Notes: generated from the sequence alone by a model not told the origin. Shown: positions 27,826 through 36,718, counted from the stretch's first letter. The stretch is DNA of 64,000 bases from UBA3941 sp002385665 (GCA_050949255.1 JBMNFJ010000016.1:1-64000); one strand, 5' to 3'. Numbers and translations: made by a program.

Positions 27826-29067
27826 ATGGAGCAATTAACTTCCAGGGAGAGGGTGAGGATATCTCTCAACCATCAGGAGCCTGACAGATTACCAATTGAT
27901 TTTGGTGCCATGAGGTCGACGGGTATAAATGCCATTGCCTATAATAGGCTAAAGAAGTATTTAGGGATGAAAAATACCGAAACAAAGGTCTACGATATAT
28001 ATCAGCAACTGGCAGAACCGGAAGAGGCAATAATGAAGATTATGGGTGCAGATGTTGTCCAGCTGCATAGATACAGGCCGGCTTTTGGGATTGACATTGC
28101 TAACTGGAAGCCGGGAAAGCTGATGGATGGGTCCGACTGTTTAGTCCCCAGGGATTTTAATCCTGTAGAAAACTCCAGAGGCGATCTGGATGTTATTAAA
28201 GATGATAAGGTCATTGCCAGAATGCCCAAAGGAGGATATTATTTTGATCCCATGTACCACCCATATGCAAATGTCAAAAGTATGGGGGATATAGATAAGA
28301 TACCCGTTTCTGAGATTACCCATGAGGAGCTCTCCTACTTAAGGGAAAAGGCCAAGGAACTATATGAGAAAACGGATTATGCCATCCTGGGTAGCTTTGG
28401 CGGCAATATTTTGGAAGCCGGCCAATCGGATTGGGGATATGAACGTTTTTTTATAGAGATGGCTCTTAACCCCGATATGGTCCACTACTATCTCGAGAGG
28501 AAAATCCAGGTTTACCTTAGGGATTTGGAAAAATATCTTAATGCCGTAGGGGAGTATATTGATGTTATTCAATTTGGGGATGATCTCGGAACCCAGGAAA
28601 ACACTCAAATATCGATTCAGATGTATAGGGATATGATCAAGCCGTACCATACAAGGTTGTATCAATATGTTAGAAATAATTTTCCCAATGTTAAAGTCTT
28701 TTTACATTCCTGTGGGGCTATCTATGATTTAATCCCAGATCTTATAGACGCAGGAGTTGAGATTTTAAACCCAGTTCAATTGTCTGCACGCAATATGGAT
28801 CCAATTAAGTTAAAAAGGGAATTTGGCAACCATCTAACCTTTTGGGGCGGTGGATGCGATACCCAAACCACCTTGACCTTTGGGAGCCTTGAGGATATTA
28901 GAAATGAGGTAGAAGAGCTCATAGGGATATTTGCTCCCGGAGGCGGATTTGTGTTTACCCAGGTACATAACATCCAGGCCGATATATCCCCTGAAAAAAT
29001 TATGGAGTTATACAACACTGCAAATAGGGTAGGACGCCAGGTATACGCCACTGCACGGCAAATCTAA
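27826..29067 (+). CDS. uroporphyrinogen decarboxylase-fold protein 1
   Basis: 413 aa, URO-D superfamily (PF01208). It is unlikely to be the haem enzyme because no porphyrin genes are near and the length is unusual. An HSCG motif (His294, Cys296) with a further Cys344 in GGGCDTQ resembles zinc-ligand arrangements seen in corrinoid-dependent methyltransferase relatives such as MtaA, but no corrinoid protein gene is nearby. It starts 21 nt after uxaA and is separated from the second URO-D protein by the nitrilase, suggesting the three act together. Substrate unknown. GGGGGG lies upstream of the ATG. Confidence 0.7.
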   Translation: MEQLTSRERVRISLNHQEPDRLPIDFGAMRSTGINAIAYNRLKKYLGMKNTETKVYDIYQQLAEPEEAIMKIMGADVVQLHRYRPAFGIDIANWKPGKLMDGSDCLVPRDFNPVENSRGDLDVIKDDKVIARMPKGGYYFDPMYHPYANVKSMGDIDKIPVSEITHEELSYLREKAKELYEKTDYAILGSFGGNILEAGQSDWGYERFFIEMALNPDMVHYYLERKIQVYLRDLEKYLNAVGEYIDVIQFGDDLGTQENTQISIQMYRDMIKPYHTRLYQYVRNNFPNVKVFLHSCGAIYDLIPDLIDAGVEILNPVQLSARNMDPIKLKREFGNHLTFWGGGCDTQTTLTFGSLEDIRNEVEELIGIFAPGGGFVFTQVHNIQADISPEKIMELYNTANRVGRQVYATARQI

Positions 29068-29113
29068 AAGGGGATTATTATAGAGTATCTTGGTATTAGG
29101 GAGGAGAATTAAA

Positions 29114-30385
29114 ATGATAAATACTTACAAATGGAACACTTGGGCAACTAATGAACTTCAATCCCCTGAATTTTACAGGGATTCAGTCCATGGTGAAGAC
29201 GTATTAAAGATCGCGTCAGGTGGAAAGTATTCTTATGGTAAGTGGTACTGCGATATTGATGATATAGAGGAAAATACCGCCTATAGGTTTAAAGTGAAAT
29301 ATTACAGCGAAAATGTACCGATTGAAAAAACCAGTATAAGCGCTGTATTTACCTGGATCAAAGAGGATGGGGAATGGTTGGAACGGGGGTATATAGATGA
29401 AATAGCCATCTTGGAGGATGGATGGAGGAACTTGAGTAGGATTATTAAAGCACCCCGGGATGCAGCTTCCCTAAAGATTGAGTTAGGCTTGAGATGGCCG
29501 GGATCTAATGGTTATGTACTATGGAAGGAACCCTGTCTGGAAAGAGTAGATGATCCGGGCAGAAGGATTGTACGGGTGGCTACTACCTATATCGACCCCC
29601 GCATAGATACAGACACGGATATGGAGAGAAGGCTCGCCAGGATCTGCAAGGTTGTTGACGAAGCAGGTAACCAGGGAGCAGATATCATCTGCCTGAGCGA
29701 AACCATAAATGAAAGACTATTACCCCTGAATCTTGAGGAGAGGGCTCTACCCATTGATTGCTCCTTTACCCGGAAGATGAAGGAGAAGGCAAGGCAGTAC
29801 AAGACTTATATAATATATTGCTTTTATGAAAGAGAAGATAGCTATACCTACAACACGGCGGTTTTGGTCAATAGAGAAGGCGAGATTGTTGGAAAATACC
29901 GGAAAACCCATCTACCCATGACCGAGGCGGAGGAAGGGGTAATACCGGGGACCGAATATCCTGTTTTTGATACGGATTTTGGGAAAATTGGAATACTTAT
30001 ATGCTGGGACCAGATGTTTCCCGAGCCGTCGAAGATATTGGCATTAAAGGGAGCAGAAATAATCTTTGTACCCACAGCCGGTGACGGACCGATACATACA
30101 GCAGCCCGTGCAGCGGAAAATGGCATATATATGGTGATATCCGGCATAGACAGGCAGGAGAATTCGCCCTGGATGCCCAGTAGGATCATTAACCCCATGG
30201 GGGAGGTTATAGGCCAGGTCGAGGAGAAAGACGAGGGCGTCTGTGTTACGGAGATAGATCTAAACAAGAAATTCTACGCATATTGGCTATCTGCAGGTCC
30301 CTGTTACAGCGAGCCAAGAAATATTTATTTAAAAGAGCGTATGAATGGGACATATGATGAGGTTGTCCACGATAAGTACCAATAA
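29114..30385 (+). CDS. carbon-nitrogen hydrolase (nitrilase superfamily) with N-terminal binding-type domain
   Basis: 423 aa. The C-terminal part (about 150-420) is a nitrilase-fold hydrolase with the full catalytic triad: Glu196 in CLSETINE, Lys264 in KYRKTHLP and Cys297 in GILICWDQ. The first ~145 residues are a beta-rich domain (WYCDIDDIEENTAYRFKVKY) resembling carbohydrate-binding sandwiches rather than the usual nitrilase start. Family members cut amides or C-N bonds, so a sugar amide or N-carbamoyl substrate is possible but unproved. ATG at 29114 follows GGGAGGAG. It lies between the two URO-D genes. Confidence 0.75.
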   Translation: MINTYKWNTWATNELQSPEFYRDSVHGEDVLKIASGGKYSYGKWYCDIDDIEENTAYRFKVKYYSENVPIEKTSISAVFTWIKEDGEWLERGYIDEIAILEDGWRNLSRIIKAPRDAASLKIELGLRWPGSNGYVLWKEPCLERVDDPGRRIVRVATTYIDPRIDTDTDMERRLARICKVVDEAGNQGADIICLSETINERLLPLNLEERALPIDCSFTRKMKEKARQYKTYIIYCFYEREDSYTYNTAVLVNREGEIVGKYRKTHLPMTEAEEGVIPGTEYPVFDTDFGKIGILICWDQMFPEPSKILALKGAEIIFVPTAGDGPIHTAARAAENGIYMVISGIDRQENSPWMPSRIINPMGEVIGQVEEKDEGVCVTEIDLNKKFYAYWLSAGPCYSEPRNIYLKERMNGTYDEVVHDKYQ

Positions 30386-30484
30386 GATAGCCATAGAGTA
30401 ACGCTCAATTTGCGCCTATAAAATAGAATAAATGTGTGGCGATAATAGCCGTGTATTTTACTAAGGGAGGAGCAGTCTTGTCAA

Positions 30485-31519
30485 ATGAATAGTATATTGC
30501 GTAAACGAAAGCCCGATTTCACCAATCTCCAAAAGGTATTGGAGTGTAAAAAGCCGGATAGACCGACCCTCTTCGAATTATTCATGAACGATTCCCTATA
30601 CGAGATATTGACAGGTAGAAAAAGACCGAATAGGGAGGACGAACTTGAGCATTTAAAATTCGTTGTGGATGCCTTTGAAGCTGCTGGATATGATTATGCC
30701 ACTACTCATGGATCAAAGTTTATGTTCATCGAGGGGCAGGAGAAACACAAGGAGACTATTTCCCTGAATGCCCGCGAGATAATATTTGATGAGAAGAGCT
30801 TTAGTGATTTTAAATGGGAGGATCCGGAAGACTATGACTATTCCAAGCTGGAGAAGATAGGGGATTATCTCCCTCATGGGATGAAACTTGCAGTCATGGG
30901 ACCGGGCGGCGTGTTGGAGAATGTAATATCCTTGACAGGCTATGACAATCTCTGCTACATGCTGTATGATGACCCCGAGCTATTAAAACAGGTATTTGAC
31001 AATGTGGGACAAAGGCTGGTTAAATATTATGAAATAGCTGCTCAACACGATAGCGTTGGGCTGATAATATCCAACGATGATTGGGGTTTTAACACCCAAA
31101 CCTTCTTACCCCCCTGGGCTATGAGTGAATATGTTTACCCCTGGCACAAGAAAATAGTGGATACGGCCCATAGGTATAATAAGCCTGTTATATTGCATTC
31201 ATGTGGATATTATTTAGATACCATGGAGGTATTGATCACTGATCTTAATTACGATGGCAAACATTCCTTTGAAGATAATATCCTCAGGGTAGAGGACTCA
31301 TATGACAGGTGGAAGGGCAGAATAGCTATTCTGGGCGGTATGGATGTTAACTTTGTAATTGAGGCCTCGGAGGAGGATATAAAGAGAAGATCCCGTAATA
31401 TGATAGAGAAGAGCCTGGACTGTGGCGGGTATGCCTTGGGCACAGGAAACAGTGTCCCTGAGTATATACCCGTAGAAAAATATCTGGCCATGATTTCAGT
31501 TATCCATGATGTATATTAG
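30485..31519 (+). CDS. uroporphyrinogen decarboxylase-fold protein 2
   Basis: 344 aa, URO-D superfamily, shorter than its neighbour at 27.8 kb. It keeps LHSCG (His238, Cys240) and an arginine-rich start typical of the family. The gene ends the larA-uxaB-uxaA operon. Its last 42 bases recur, diverged, at 32895-32936 (see the tail remnant), showing that a paralogue once lay just downstream. GGAGGAG is 12 nt ahead of the ATG, a little far. Confidence 0.68.
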   Translation: MNSILRKRKPDFTNLQKVLECKKPDRPTLFELFMNDSLYEILTGRKRPNREDELEHLKFVVDAFEAAGYDYATTHGSKFMFIEGQEKHKETISLNAREIIFDEKSFSDFKWEDPEDYDYSKLEKIGDYLPHGMKLAVMGPGGVLENVISLTGYDNLCYMLYDDPELLKQVFDNVGQRLVKYYEIAAQHDSVGLIISNDDWGFNTQTFLPPWAMSEYVYPWHKKIVDTAHRYNKPVILHSCGYYLDTMEVLITDLNYDGKHSFEDNILRVEDSYDRWKGRIAILGGMDVNFVIEASEEDIKRRSRNMIEKSLDCGGYALGTGNSVPEYIPVEKYLAMISVIHDVY

Positions 31520-31627
31520 GAATAAACAACTCCAACCATAATATTCATCATCTATAGATAGATTTATTTTCCGTATTGTTTATCCATAGATGAGGATGGG
31601 ACTTTCTTATAGATTTGCCGAGAATAC

Positions 31628-31678
31628 TCATGAATTCATTCGTGAGATGAATCGACAAAGAATTGAATGAATTCATGA
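31628..31678. repeat. perfect 14-bp inverted repeat
   Basis: Arms 31628-31641 and 31665-31678 are exact reverse complements with a 23-nt spacer, and each arm is itself nearly palindromic (ATGAATTCAT). Another imperfect 12-bp repeat lies at about 31545-31600. These occupy the space between the URO-D stop and the omega-RNA-like block and may belong to the left end of the same element. Confidence 0.5.
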
Positions 31679-31716
31679 AATACTAGTTCTTTAATATAAA
31701 ATGGTATATAATTAAG

Positions 31717-31912
31717 GCAGAACAACACCCGGCACAAGGGGGTGAAATCTATGGAATCTTCGCCCATAGGTATATTCTGCGGTAGCTCTAAGTCCTTATT
31801 GCCTAGTGAAAAACCCGGCTAGACTCAGACAGCCGACCCGGGGTAGAAGCGATTTGGACACCCCTTGGCTGGAAGCGACAGAATCTCGTGACTTTAGTCA
31901 TGGGAGGATCAA
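31717..31912 (+). ncRNA. solitary omega-RNA-like structure with IS200/IS605-type right end
   Basis: Folds visible by eye: an outer stem 31717-31722/31775-31780 closing a junction of two hairpins (31726-31730/31740-31744 and 31749-31754/31764-31769), then CGGCT/AGCCG (31816-31820/31831-31835), GGGGT/ACCCC (31840-31844/31860-31864), and a final 8-bp hairpin 31885-31904 with loop TTTA followed by GGAGGATCAA. That last hairpin plus a TCAA end is what IS200/IS605 transposon right ends look like, where the 3' part of a TnpB omega-RNA is encoded. No transposase or TnpB/IscB frame, even broken, is present, so this is a solo or non-autonomous relic. Bases 31913 onward would be the guide and fall on the aldolase ribosome site and start. 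Confidence 0.55.
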
Positions 31913-31929
31913 TGAAAGGAGTATGTATC

Positions 31930-32892
31930 ATGGACGTTTTAGAACGAATAGGTAAAATCGGTTTGGTTCCGGTGGTTGTTTTGGAAAAGGCTTCAGATGG
32001 TCCGCCAGTTGCTGCGGCTCTTTGTGACGGCGGGATTCCCATTATGGAGATCACCATGCGTACAGATGCCGGAATTGATGCCATCAAAGCGGTGAAGGCG
32101 TCGAATCCCGAGGTTTTGGTTGGGGCAGGAACGGTTCTTACGCTGGATAAGTGTAAGGAATCGGTTGATGCCGGGGCGGAGTTCATTGTAAGCCCGGGAT
32201 TTAATCCCAAAATTGTCGATTGGTGCGTAAAAAATGACGTTCCGATAACTCCCGGATGCGTTACCCCGACCGAAATCGAAATGGCGTTGGATAAGGGCCT
32301 TCGGGTTCTTAAGTATTTCCCGGCAGGCGTCTATGGCGGCATAAAGGGTTGCACTGCTTTGCAGGGTCCCTATAAGTCCATGGGTCTTAAGTTTATTCCT
32401 ACCGGCGGAATTAGTTTGAAAAATCTCGATGAATATTCCGATAAAGAATTCATCCACGCCATTGGTGGCGGTTGGTTGAGTAATCCGAAGGATATTGCGT
32501 CGGGCAACTTTGATGCGATTCGTGAGACGGCAAAGCTATCGATAGCTCAGCTCTTGGGCTTCGAGTTTGCCCATGTTGGAATCAACACGGCTGATGATGA
32601 CGATTCTAAAAAAGTCGCCGAGGAATTTGATGCGGTATTCGGTTTTGGTGTTAAATATGGCAACAGTTCAAACTTTGCCGGAAGTGGCATTGAAGTCATG
32701 AAAGGCGCGGGTCTTGGTAAAAATGGGCATCTTGCAGTAAAGACCAACAATGTTGGACGCGCCATCCACTATCTCGAGAGCAAGGGCTTTACCGTTGACA
32801 TGGAATCTGCAAAATATAAGGGCGACACCATGGTTGCCGTATACCTCAAAGAAGAGATCGGCGGATTTGCGGTTCACCTGCTTCAAAAATAA
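31930..32892 (+). CDS. KDPG/KHG aldolase fused to a VOC (glyoxalase-fold) domain
   Basis: 320 aa. Residues about 1-205 form a class I KDPG/KHG aldolase (IMEITMRTDAG, VGAGTVL, VSPGFNPK, Schiff-base Lys in VLKYFPAG, PTGGISLKNL). About 213-318 form one VOC domain (FAHVGINTADDDD to GFAVHLLQK). All five arginines use CGN codons and none AGA/AGG, unlike the flanking genes, pointing to a separate origin. ATG at 31930 follows GAAAGGAG; an upstream GTG lies inside the right-end hairpin and has no ribosome site. Its stop abuts the remnant of a URO-D tail. It duplicates the function of the aldolase at 15.5 kb. Confidence 0.85.
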   Translation: MDVLERIGKIGLVPVVVLEKASDGPPVAAALCDGGIPIMEITMRTDAGIDAIKAVKASNPEVLVGAGTVLTLDKCKESVDAGAEFIVSPGFNPKIVDWCVKNDVPITPGCVTPTEIEMALDKGLRVLKYFPAGVYGGIKGCTALQGPYKSMGLKFIPTGGISLKNLDEYSDKEFIHAIGGGWLSNPKDIASGNFDAIRETAKLSIAQLLGFEFAHVGINTADDDDSKKVAEEFDAVFGFGVKYGNSSNFAGSGIEVMKGAGLGKNGHLAVKTNNVGRAIHYLESKGFTVDMESAKYKGDTMVAVYLKEEIGGFAVHLLQK

Positions 32893-32894
32893 AG

Positions 32895-32936
32895 TATCTA
32901 GTCATGATTTCGGTTATTTATGATGTGTATTAGGAA
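32895..32936 (+). pseudogene. 3' tail remnant of a URO-D paralogue
   Basis: 42 bases match the end of the URO-D gene at 31481-31522 at 36 of 42 positions. Read in frame it encodes YLVMISVIYDVY and stop, against YLAMISVIHDVY. Four of the six differences are silent, so the copy diverged as a coding gene before being truncated. It begins 2 nt after the aldolase stop codon. The rest of this 355-bp gap holds the terminator and candidate promoter listed separately. Confidence 0.7.
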
Positions 32937-33023
32937 GGGATCAGGTGCCCAACGCAAAGTTATCAAGTTGGGATAATGACCAGATTATACATAAAATCCC
33001 GTCCATGTCTATAGAATTTAGTA

Positions 33024-33046
33024 AGAGGCCTATGGCCTCTTTTTTT
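33024..33046 (+). terminator. intrinsic terminator before addB
   Basis: A perfect GAGGCC/GGCCTC stem with a 3-nt loop extends by an A-T pair and is followed by eight T. It insulates addBA from the upstream insertion. Confidence 0.85.
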
Positions 33047-33137
33047 CTGCCGGTCTGTGGGAGAGGTTGATCGCCTGCTCTATTAGTTTTGTTCCGCATA
33101 TATGGTGTAATAATATTCACTCATAACCCCCAGATAA

Positions 33138-33167
33138 TTGTAATTTCTATACAATTTATGATAAAAT
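33138..33167 (+). promoter_or_regulatory. candidate addB promoter
   Basis: TTGTAA at 33138-33143 and TAAAAT at 33162-33167 are 18 bp apart, about 80 bp before the addB start. Confidence 0.35.
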
Positions 33168-33224
33168 AAAATCACGGGCTGAATGATGATATCCGTAACG
33201 AGACTATACCAACAGTAGGGGAAA

Positions 33225-33250
33225 CATGAAAGTGGGGGCTTTGTTTCATG
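33225..33250 (+). promoter_or_regulatory. hairpin over the addB start codon
   Basis: CATGAAA (33225-33231) pairs perfectly with TTTCATG (33244-33250), which includes the ATG start, and the loop carries the only purine-rich ribosome-site candidate (GGGGG). Such a fold could lower or control translation of AddB. Confidence 0.4.
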
Positions 33251-36200
33251 AGTTTAAGGTTGATCTACGGCAGATCCGGAACTGGGAAGAGCCATTTTTG
33301 CATGCAGGAAATTCGGAATATTTTGGAAGAACAATTAAGGGGACAGCCCAAAAGGCCACTTATCCTTCTTGTGCCCGAGCAGTATTCCATGCAGGCAGAA
33401 AGAGCTCTGGTCCAAACAGCACCAAGGGGAGGGGCCATAGATGCTCAGGTTCTTAGTTTTAGACGGATGGCATACAGGGTATTCAATGAGGTAGGTGGAT
33501 TTACCAGAAGGCATATAAGTCCTTCGGGCAGGTCCATGCTCATTTATCGTATAATTCAGGAGCTAAAGGATAATCTCAATTATTTTGGGAAGGTGGCAGG
33601 ACAATCCGGTTTCGTAAGTACCATATCGGAACTTATCTCTGAACTAAAGAGATATAATATCACCCCTGATTCCATTGAAGAGCTGCACACTAGGATTGAA
33701 GACGAAGCATTAAAGGAAAAACTCAAAGAGATCGGTGCCATATACCGCAGGTTTGAGGAGACATTACATTTAAGATACATAGACGCTGACGATGATCTTA
33801 CCCTAATGGCTGAAAAACTGCCTGAATCTACTCAGTTTGATGGGGCTGAGATTTGGATCGATGAATTTTCAGGGTTTACCCCTCAAGAGTATAGCGTTAT
33901 AGAGGAGCTGCTTAAGAAATCCAAACGGGTCAATGTATGCCTATGTACCGACTATCTGTTCGATGAGATACCCTTTTCTAGCGGAGATGTTTTTACTCCG
34001 GTACGAAATACAGCCTTGAAACTAAGGGAGCTGGCGCAAAAAAATCAAATTGCTATTGAGAAGGCCGTAACCTTCAAAGAGGAGCCCTTCTACAGGTATA
34101 AGGACAGTCCGGAACTGGCCCATCTGGAGGGCTACTTTTTTACCTATCCCTATAAAAGATATACTAAACCAACCAAGGATATAGAAATATTTACTGCCAG
34201 CAATATTTATACCGAGATAGAAGAGGCAGCGCGAAGCATTCAATCCCTTTGCATGGAAAAGGGCATCAGATTTAAGGATATAGCGGTGGTCACGAGGAAT
34301 TTGGCAGAATACGAAGGCCTTATATCAGCCATATTTCCTCAATACTCCATTCCCTTTTTCATAGACAGGAAAAAGCCCGTTGACAGCCATCCCCTGGTTA
34401 CTCTGGTATTATCCATGATGGATATCTTCGTGCATAATTGGTCCTATGAGTCGGTGTTCAGGTATTTAAAGACAGGTCTGACCGGGATAGCCAGGGAGGA
34501 AATAGACATCCTGGAGAACTATGTCCTGGCAAATGGCATAAGGGGGAACCAATGGACAAGGGAGGAGGACTGGGATTACAGGCCGGATTCGGGGTTTTAT
34601 TCAGGAGAAATGACGGAGCGGGAGCTTTCCATAATAGACAGAGTGAACCGTACCCGCCGGAATGTTCTAAAGCCCCTTATGGATTTTCGAAAGAAAACCA
34701 GGGGACGCACCCCAGTACGGGATATGTGCAGTGCGGTCTATGAGTTTTTATGTGAATTAGAAATACCTGAGTTAATAGAAGAACGCATTGATGACTTAAG
34801 GGAAGCAGGCTCCCTAAGCCTGGCCAACGAGTATGGACAGATCTGGAATATTGTAATGGAAGTACTGGATCAGACGGTAGAAGCCATGGGAGAGGAAAGC
34901 ATGGGGATCGAGAGATTCCGGGAAGTTTTGTCCATAGGCTTTAGCGAGCATAAGATCGGCCTTATTCCTCCTTCTCTTGATCAGGTGTTGGTAGGAAGTG
35001 TAGAGAGATCCAGGAGCCATGAGATTAAGGCCTTATTTATTCTGGGAGTGAATGATGGGGTCTTTCCGGCACCACCGGGAGAAGAAGGGATACTTTCCGA
35101 CGGGGATAGGAATGTCCTTCGGAATATGGGGGTGGAACTGGCCCAGGACACCAGGACCCGGGCATATGAGGAACAGTTTATAATCTATTCTACCCTATCC
35201 ACCACCGGAGGCAGCCTATTTATAAGTTATCCCATTGCAGATCATGAAGGCAGGACCATGAGACCTTCCATCATAATCTCAAGGCTAAAAAAGCTCTTTC
35301 CCAGGATAAGGGAGCGCAACAACCTGTCGGAGACAAACAAACCGGAGGAAATATTCAATATGGTCTCTGCACCGCTTCCCACCTTCAATCAACTTATCTC
35401 TGCTGTAAGGCAGGGTATATTGGGTCATGGGGTTAATCCCATGTGGAAACATGTAAGAGATTGGTATGTAAGCCAAGATTCCTGGAAGGAAAGGGTAGAC
35501 AGGGTAGTAGAGTGGATGGACTATACCAATCAAGTAGAAAAGGTGGGAGCAAAAAGGGCGGCTATGCTCTACGGATCGCCTATGTATTCCAGCATATCAA
35601 GGCTGGAGCAATATGCATCCTGTCCGTTTTCCTACTACTTAAGGTATGGGCTCGGGGCCAGGGAGAGAAGGGTTTATAGGCTTACACCACCGGACATGGG
35701 CAGCTTTATGCACGATTGTATAGATGCATTCTCTTCCAGGATAAAGGATGCCGGTATAGGCTGGGAAGATTTTGATAGGGAATGGTGCCGTCAGGAGATT
35801 TCTATCATCGTGGATGAGCTGTTGGAAAAGAGGATGGGTTGGCTGATAAATAATAGTGATCGCTATAGATATTTAGTCGTTCGCTTAAAGCGGGTTGTAG
35901 CCAGGGCTATTTGGGTCATAAGGGAGCATATTATAAGAAGTGGCTTTGAGCCCATAGGATATGAGGTGTCCTTTGGCGATTCTAAAAATGATATGTTTCC
36001 CCCCATCGTTCTTGAACTACCTTCCGGTGAGCAGGTTCACCTGGTTGGCAGAATCGACAGGGTCGATGCCCTTAAGGCTGATGAGGGGACCTACATCCGG
36101 ATCATTGATTATAAATCAGGCAGCAGATCCTTTAAGTTGTCCGATGTCTATTATGGCCTTCAAATACAGTTGGTCACCTACCTGGGGGCAGTAATGGATA

Positions 36201-36718
36201 ATGGCAGGGGAATATTGGGGGACAAGATTTTGCCCGCCGGGATGTTATATTTTAAGATAGATGATCCACTAATCCGGTTGACCGGTGAAGTAGATGAGGG
36301 AGATATAGAGAAAGCCATAATGAAGAAGCTTAAGATGGATGGATTGGTATTGGCGGATGTAAATCTTATAAGGGAAATGGATCGGGATATCGACGGGGCA
36401 TCCCTAATCGTACCGGCACGGATCAATAAGAACGGTAAGCTTGGAAAATCTTCCGCAGCCAGCATGGAACAGTTCGATAATCTTTGCAGATACAGTAAGG
36501 ACCTGCTAATCCGTATGGCTCAGGAGATAATAGAAGGCAATGCCTATATAAATCCCTATAGGGATAAGAAGACGACGGCATGTAAGTATTGCCCCTATTC
36601 ATCGGTTTGTCAATTCGATCCCTCATTTCAGGATAACCGTTATCGCTTTATAAAGGATATGAAAGAGGAAGAGGTCTGGGATAATATGAAGGACGGGAGG
36701 GATGGTAGTGGCCGGTAA
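33248..36718 (+). CDS. addB: helicase-exonuclease AddAB, subunit AddB
   Basis: 1156 aa. With AddA it resects double-strand breaks for recombination. Seen: an N-terminal UvrD-like part with Walker A YGRSGTGKSHF at about residues 7-17, a C-terminal PD-(D/E)XK nuclease (IIDYKSGSRSFKLSD and LQIQLVTYL), and an iron-sulphur clamp of cysteines: one in YASCPFSYYLRYG and three in CKYCPYSSVC near the C-terminus. Length fits the family. The reading frame ends 11 nt inside addA, showing translational coupling. The start is overlaid by the hairpin described separately. Confidence 0.95.
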   Translation: MSLRLIYGRSGTGKSHFCMQEIRNILEEQLRGQPKRPLILLVPEQYSMQAERALVQTAPRGGAIDAQVLSFRRMAYRVFNEVGGFTRRHISPSGRSMLIYRIIQELKDNLNYFGKVAGQSGFVSTISELISELKRYNITPDSIEELHTRIEDEALKEKLKEIGAIYRRFEETLHLRYIDADDDLTLMAEKLPESTQFDGAEIWIDEFSGFTPQEYSVIEELLKKSKRVNVCLCTDYLFDEIPFSSGDVFTPVRNTALKLRELAQKNQIAIEKAVTFKEEPFYRYKDSPELAHLEGYFFTYPYKRYTKPTKDIEIFTASNIYTEIEEAARSIQSLCMEKGIRFKDIAVVTRNLAEYEGLISAIFPQYSIPFFIDRKKPVDSHPLVTLVLSMMDIFVHNWSYESVFRYLKTGLTGIAREEIDILENYVLANGIRGNQWTREEDWDYRPDSGFYSGEMTERELSIIDRVNRTRRNVLKPLMDFRKKTRGRTPVRDMCSAVYEFLCELEIPELIEERIDDLREAGSLSLANEYGQIWNIVMEVLDQTVEAMGEESMGIERFREVLSIGFSEHKIGLIPPSLDQVLVGSVERSRSHEIKALFILGVNDGVFPAPPGEEGILSDGDRNVLRNMGVELAQDTRTRAYEEQFIIYSTLSTTGGSLFISYPIADHEGRTMRPSIIISRLKKLFPRIRERNNLSETNKPEEIFNMVSAPLPTFNQLISAVRQGILGHGVNPMWKHVRDWYVSQDSWKERVDRVVEWMDYTNQVEKVGAKRAAMLYGSPMYSSISRLEQYASCPFSYYLRYGLGARERRVYRLTPPDMGSFMHDCIDAFSSRIKDAGIGWEDFDREWCRQEISIIVDELLEKRMGWLINNSDRYRYLVVRLKRVVARAIWVIREHIIRSGFEPIGYEVSFGDSKNDMFPPIVLELPSGEQVHLVGRIDRVDALKADEGTYIRIIDYKSGSRSFKLSDVYYGLQIQLVTYLGAVMDNGRGILGDKILPAGMLYFKIDDPLIRLTGEVDEGDIEKAIMKKLKMDGLVLADVNLIREMDRDIDGASLIVPARINKNGKLGKSSAASMEQFDNLCRYSKDLLIRMAQEIIEGNAYINPYRDKKTTACKYCPYSSVCQFDPSFQDNRYRFIKDMKEEEVWDNMKDGRDGSGR

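Noticed and set aside
31520..31716. A tnpB or iscB remnant beside the omega-RNA-like block
   Set aside because: Looked for RuvC or zinc-ribbon motifs in all frames between the URO-D stop and 31717; none seen.
31993..32457. 154-codon antisense open frame inside the aldolase
   Set aside because: Lies opposite a convincing aldolase and reads as non-protein-like; the CGN-rich composition creates the open frame.
31481..32936. Target-site duplication flanking a transposon
   Set aside because: The two 42-base copies differ at six positions with a coding pattern of substitutions, which fits an old paralogue rather than a fresh duplication.
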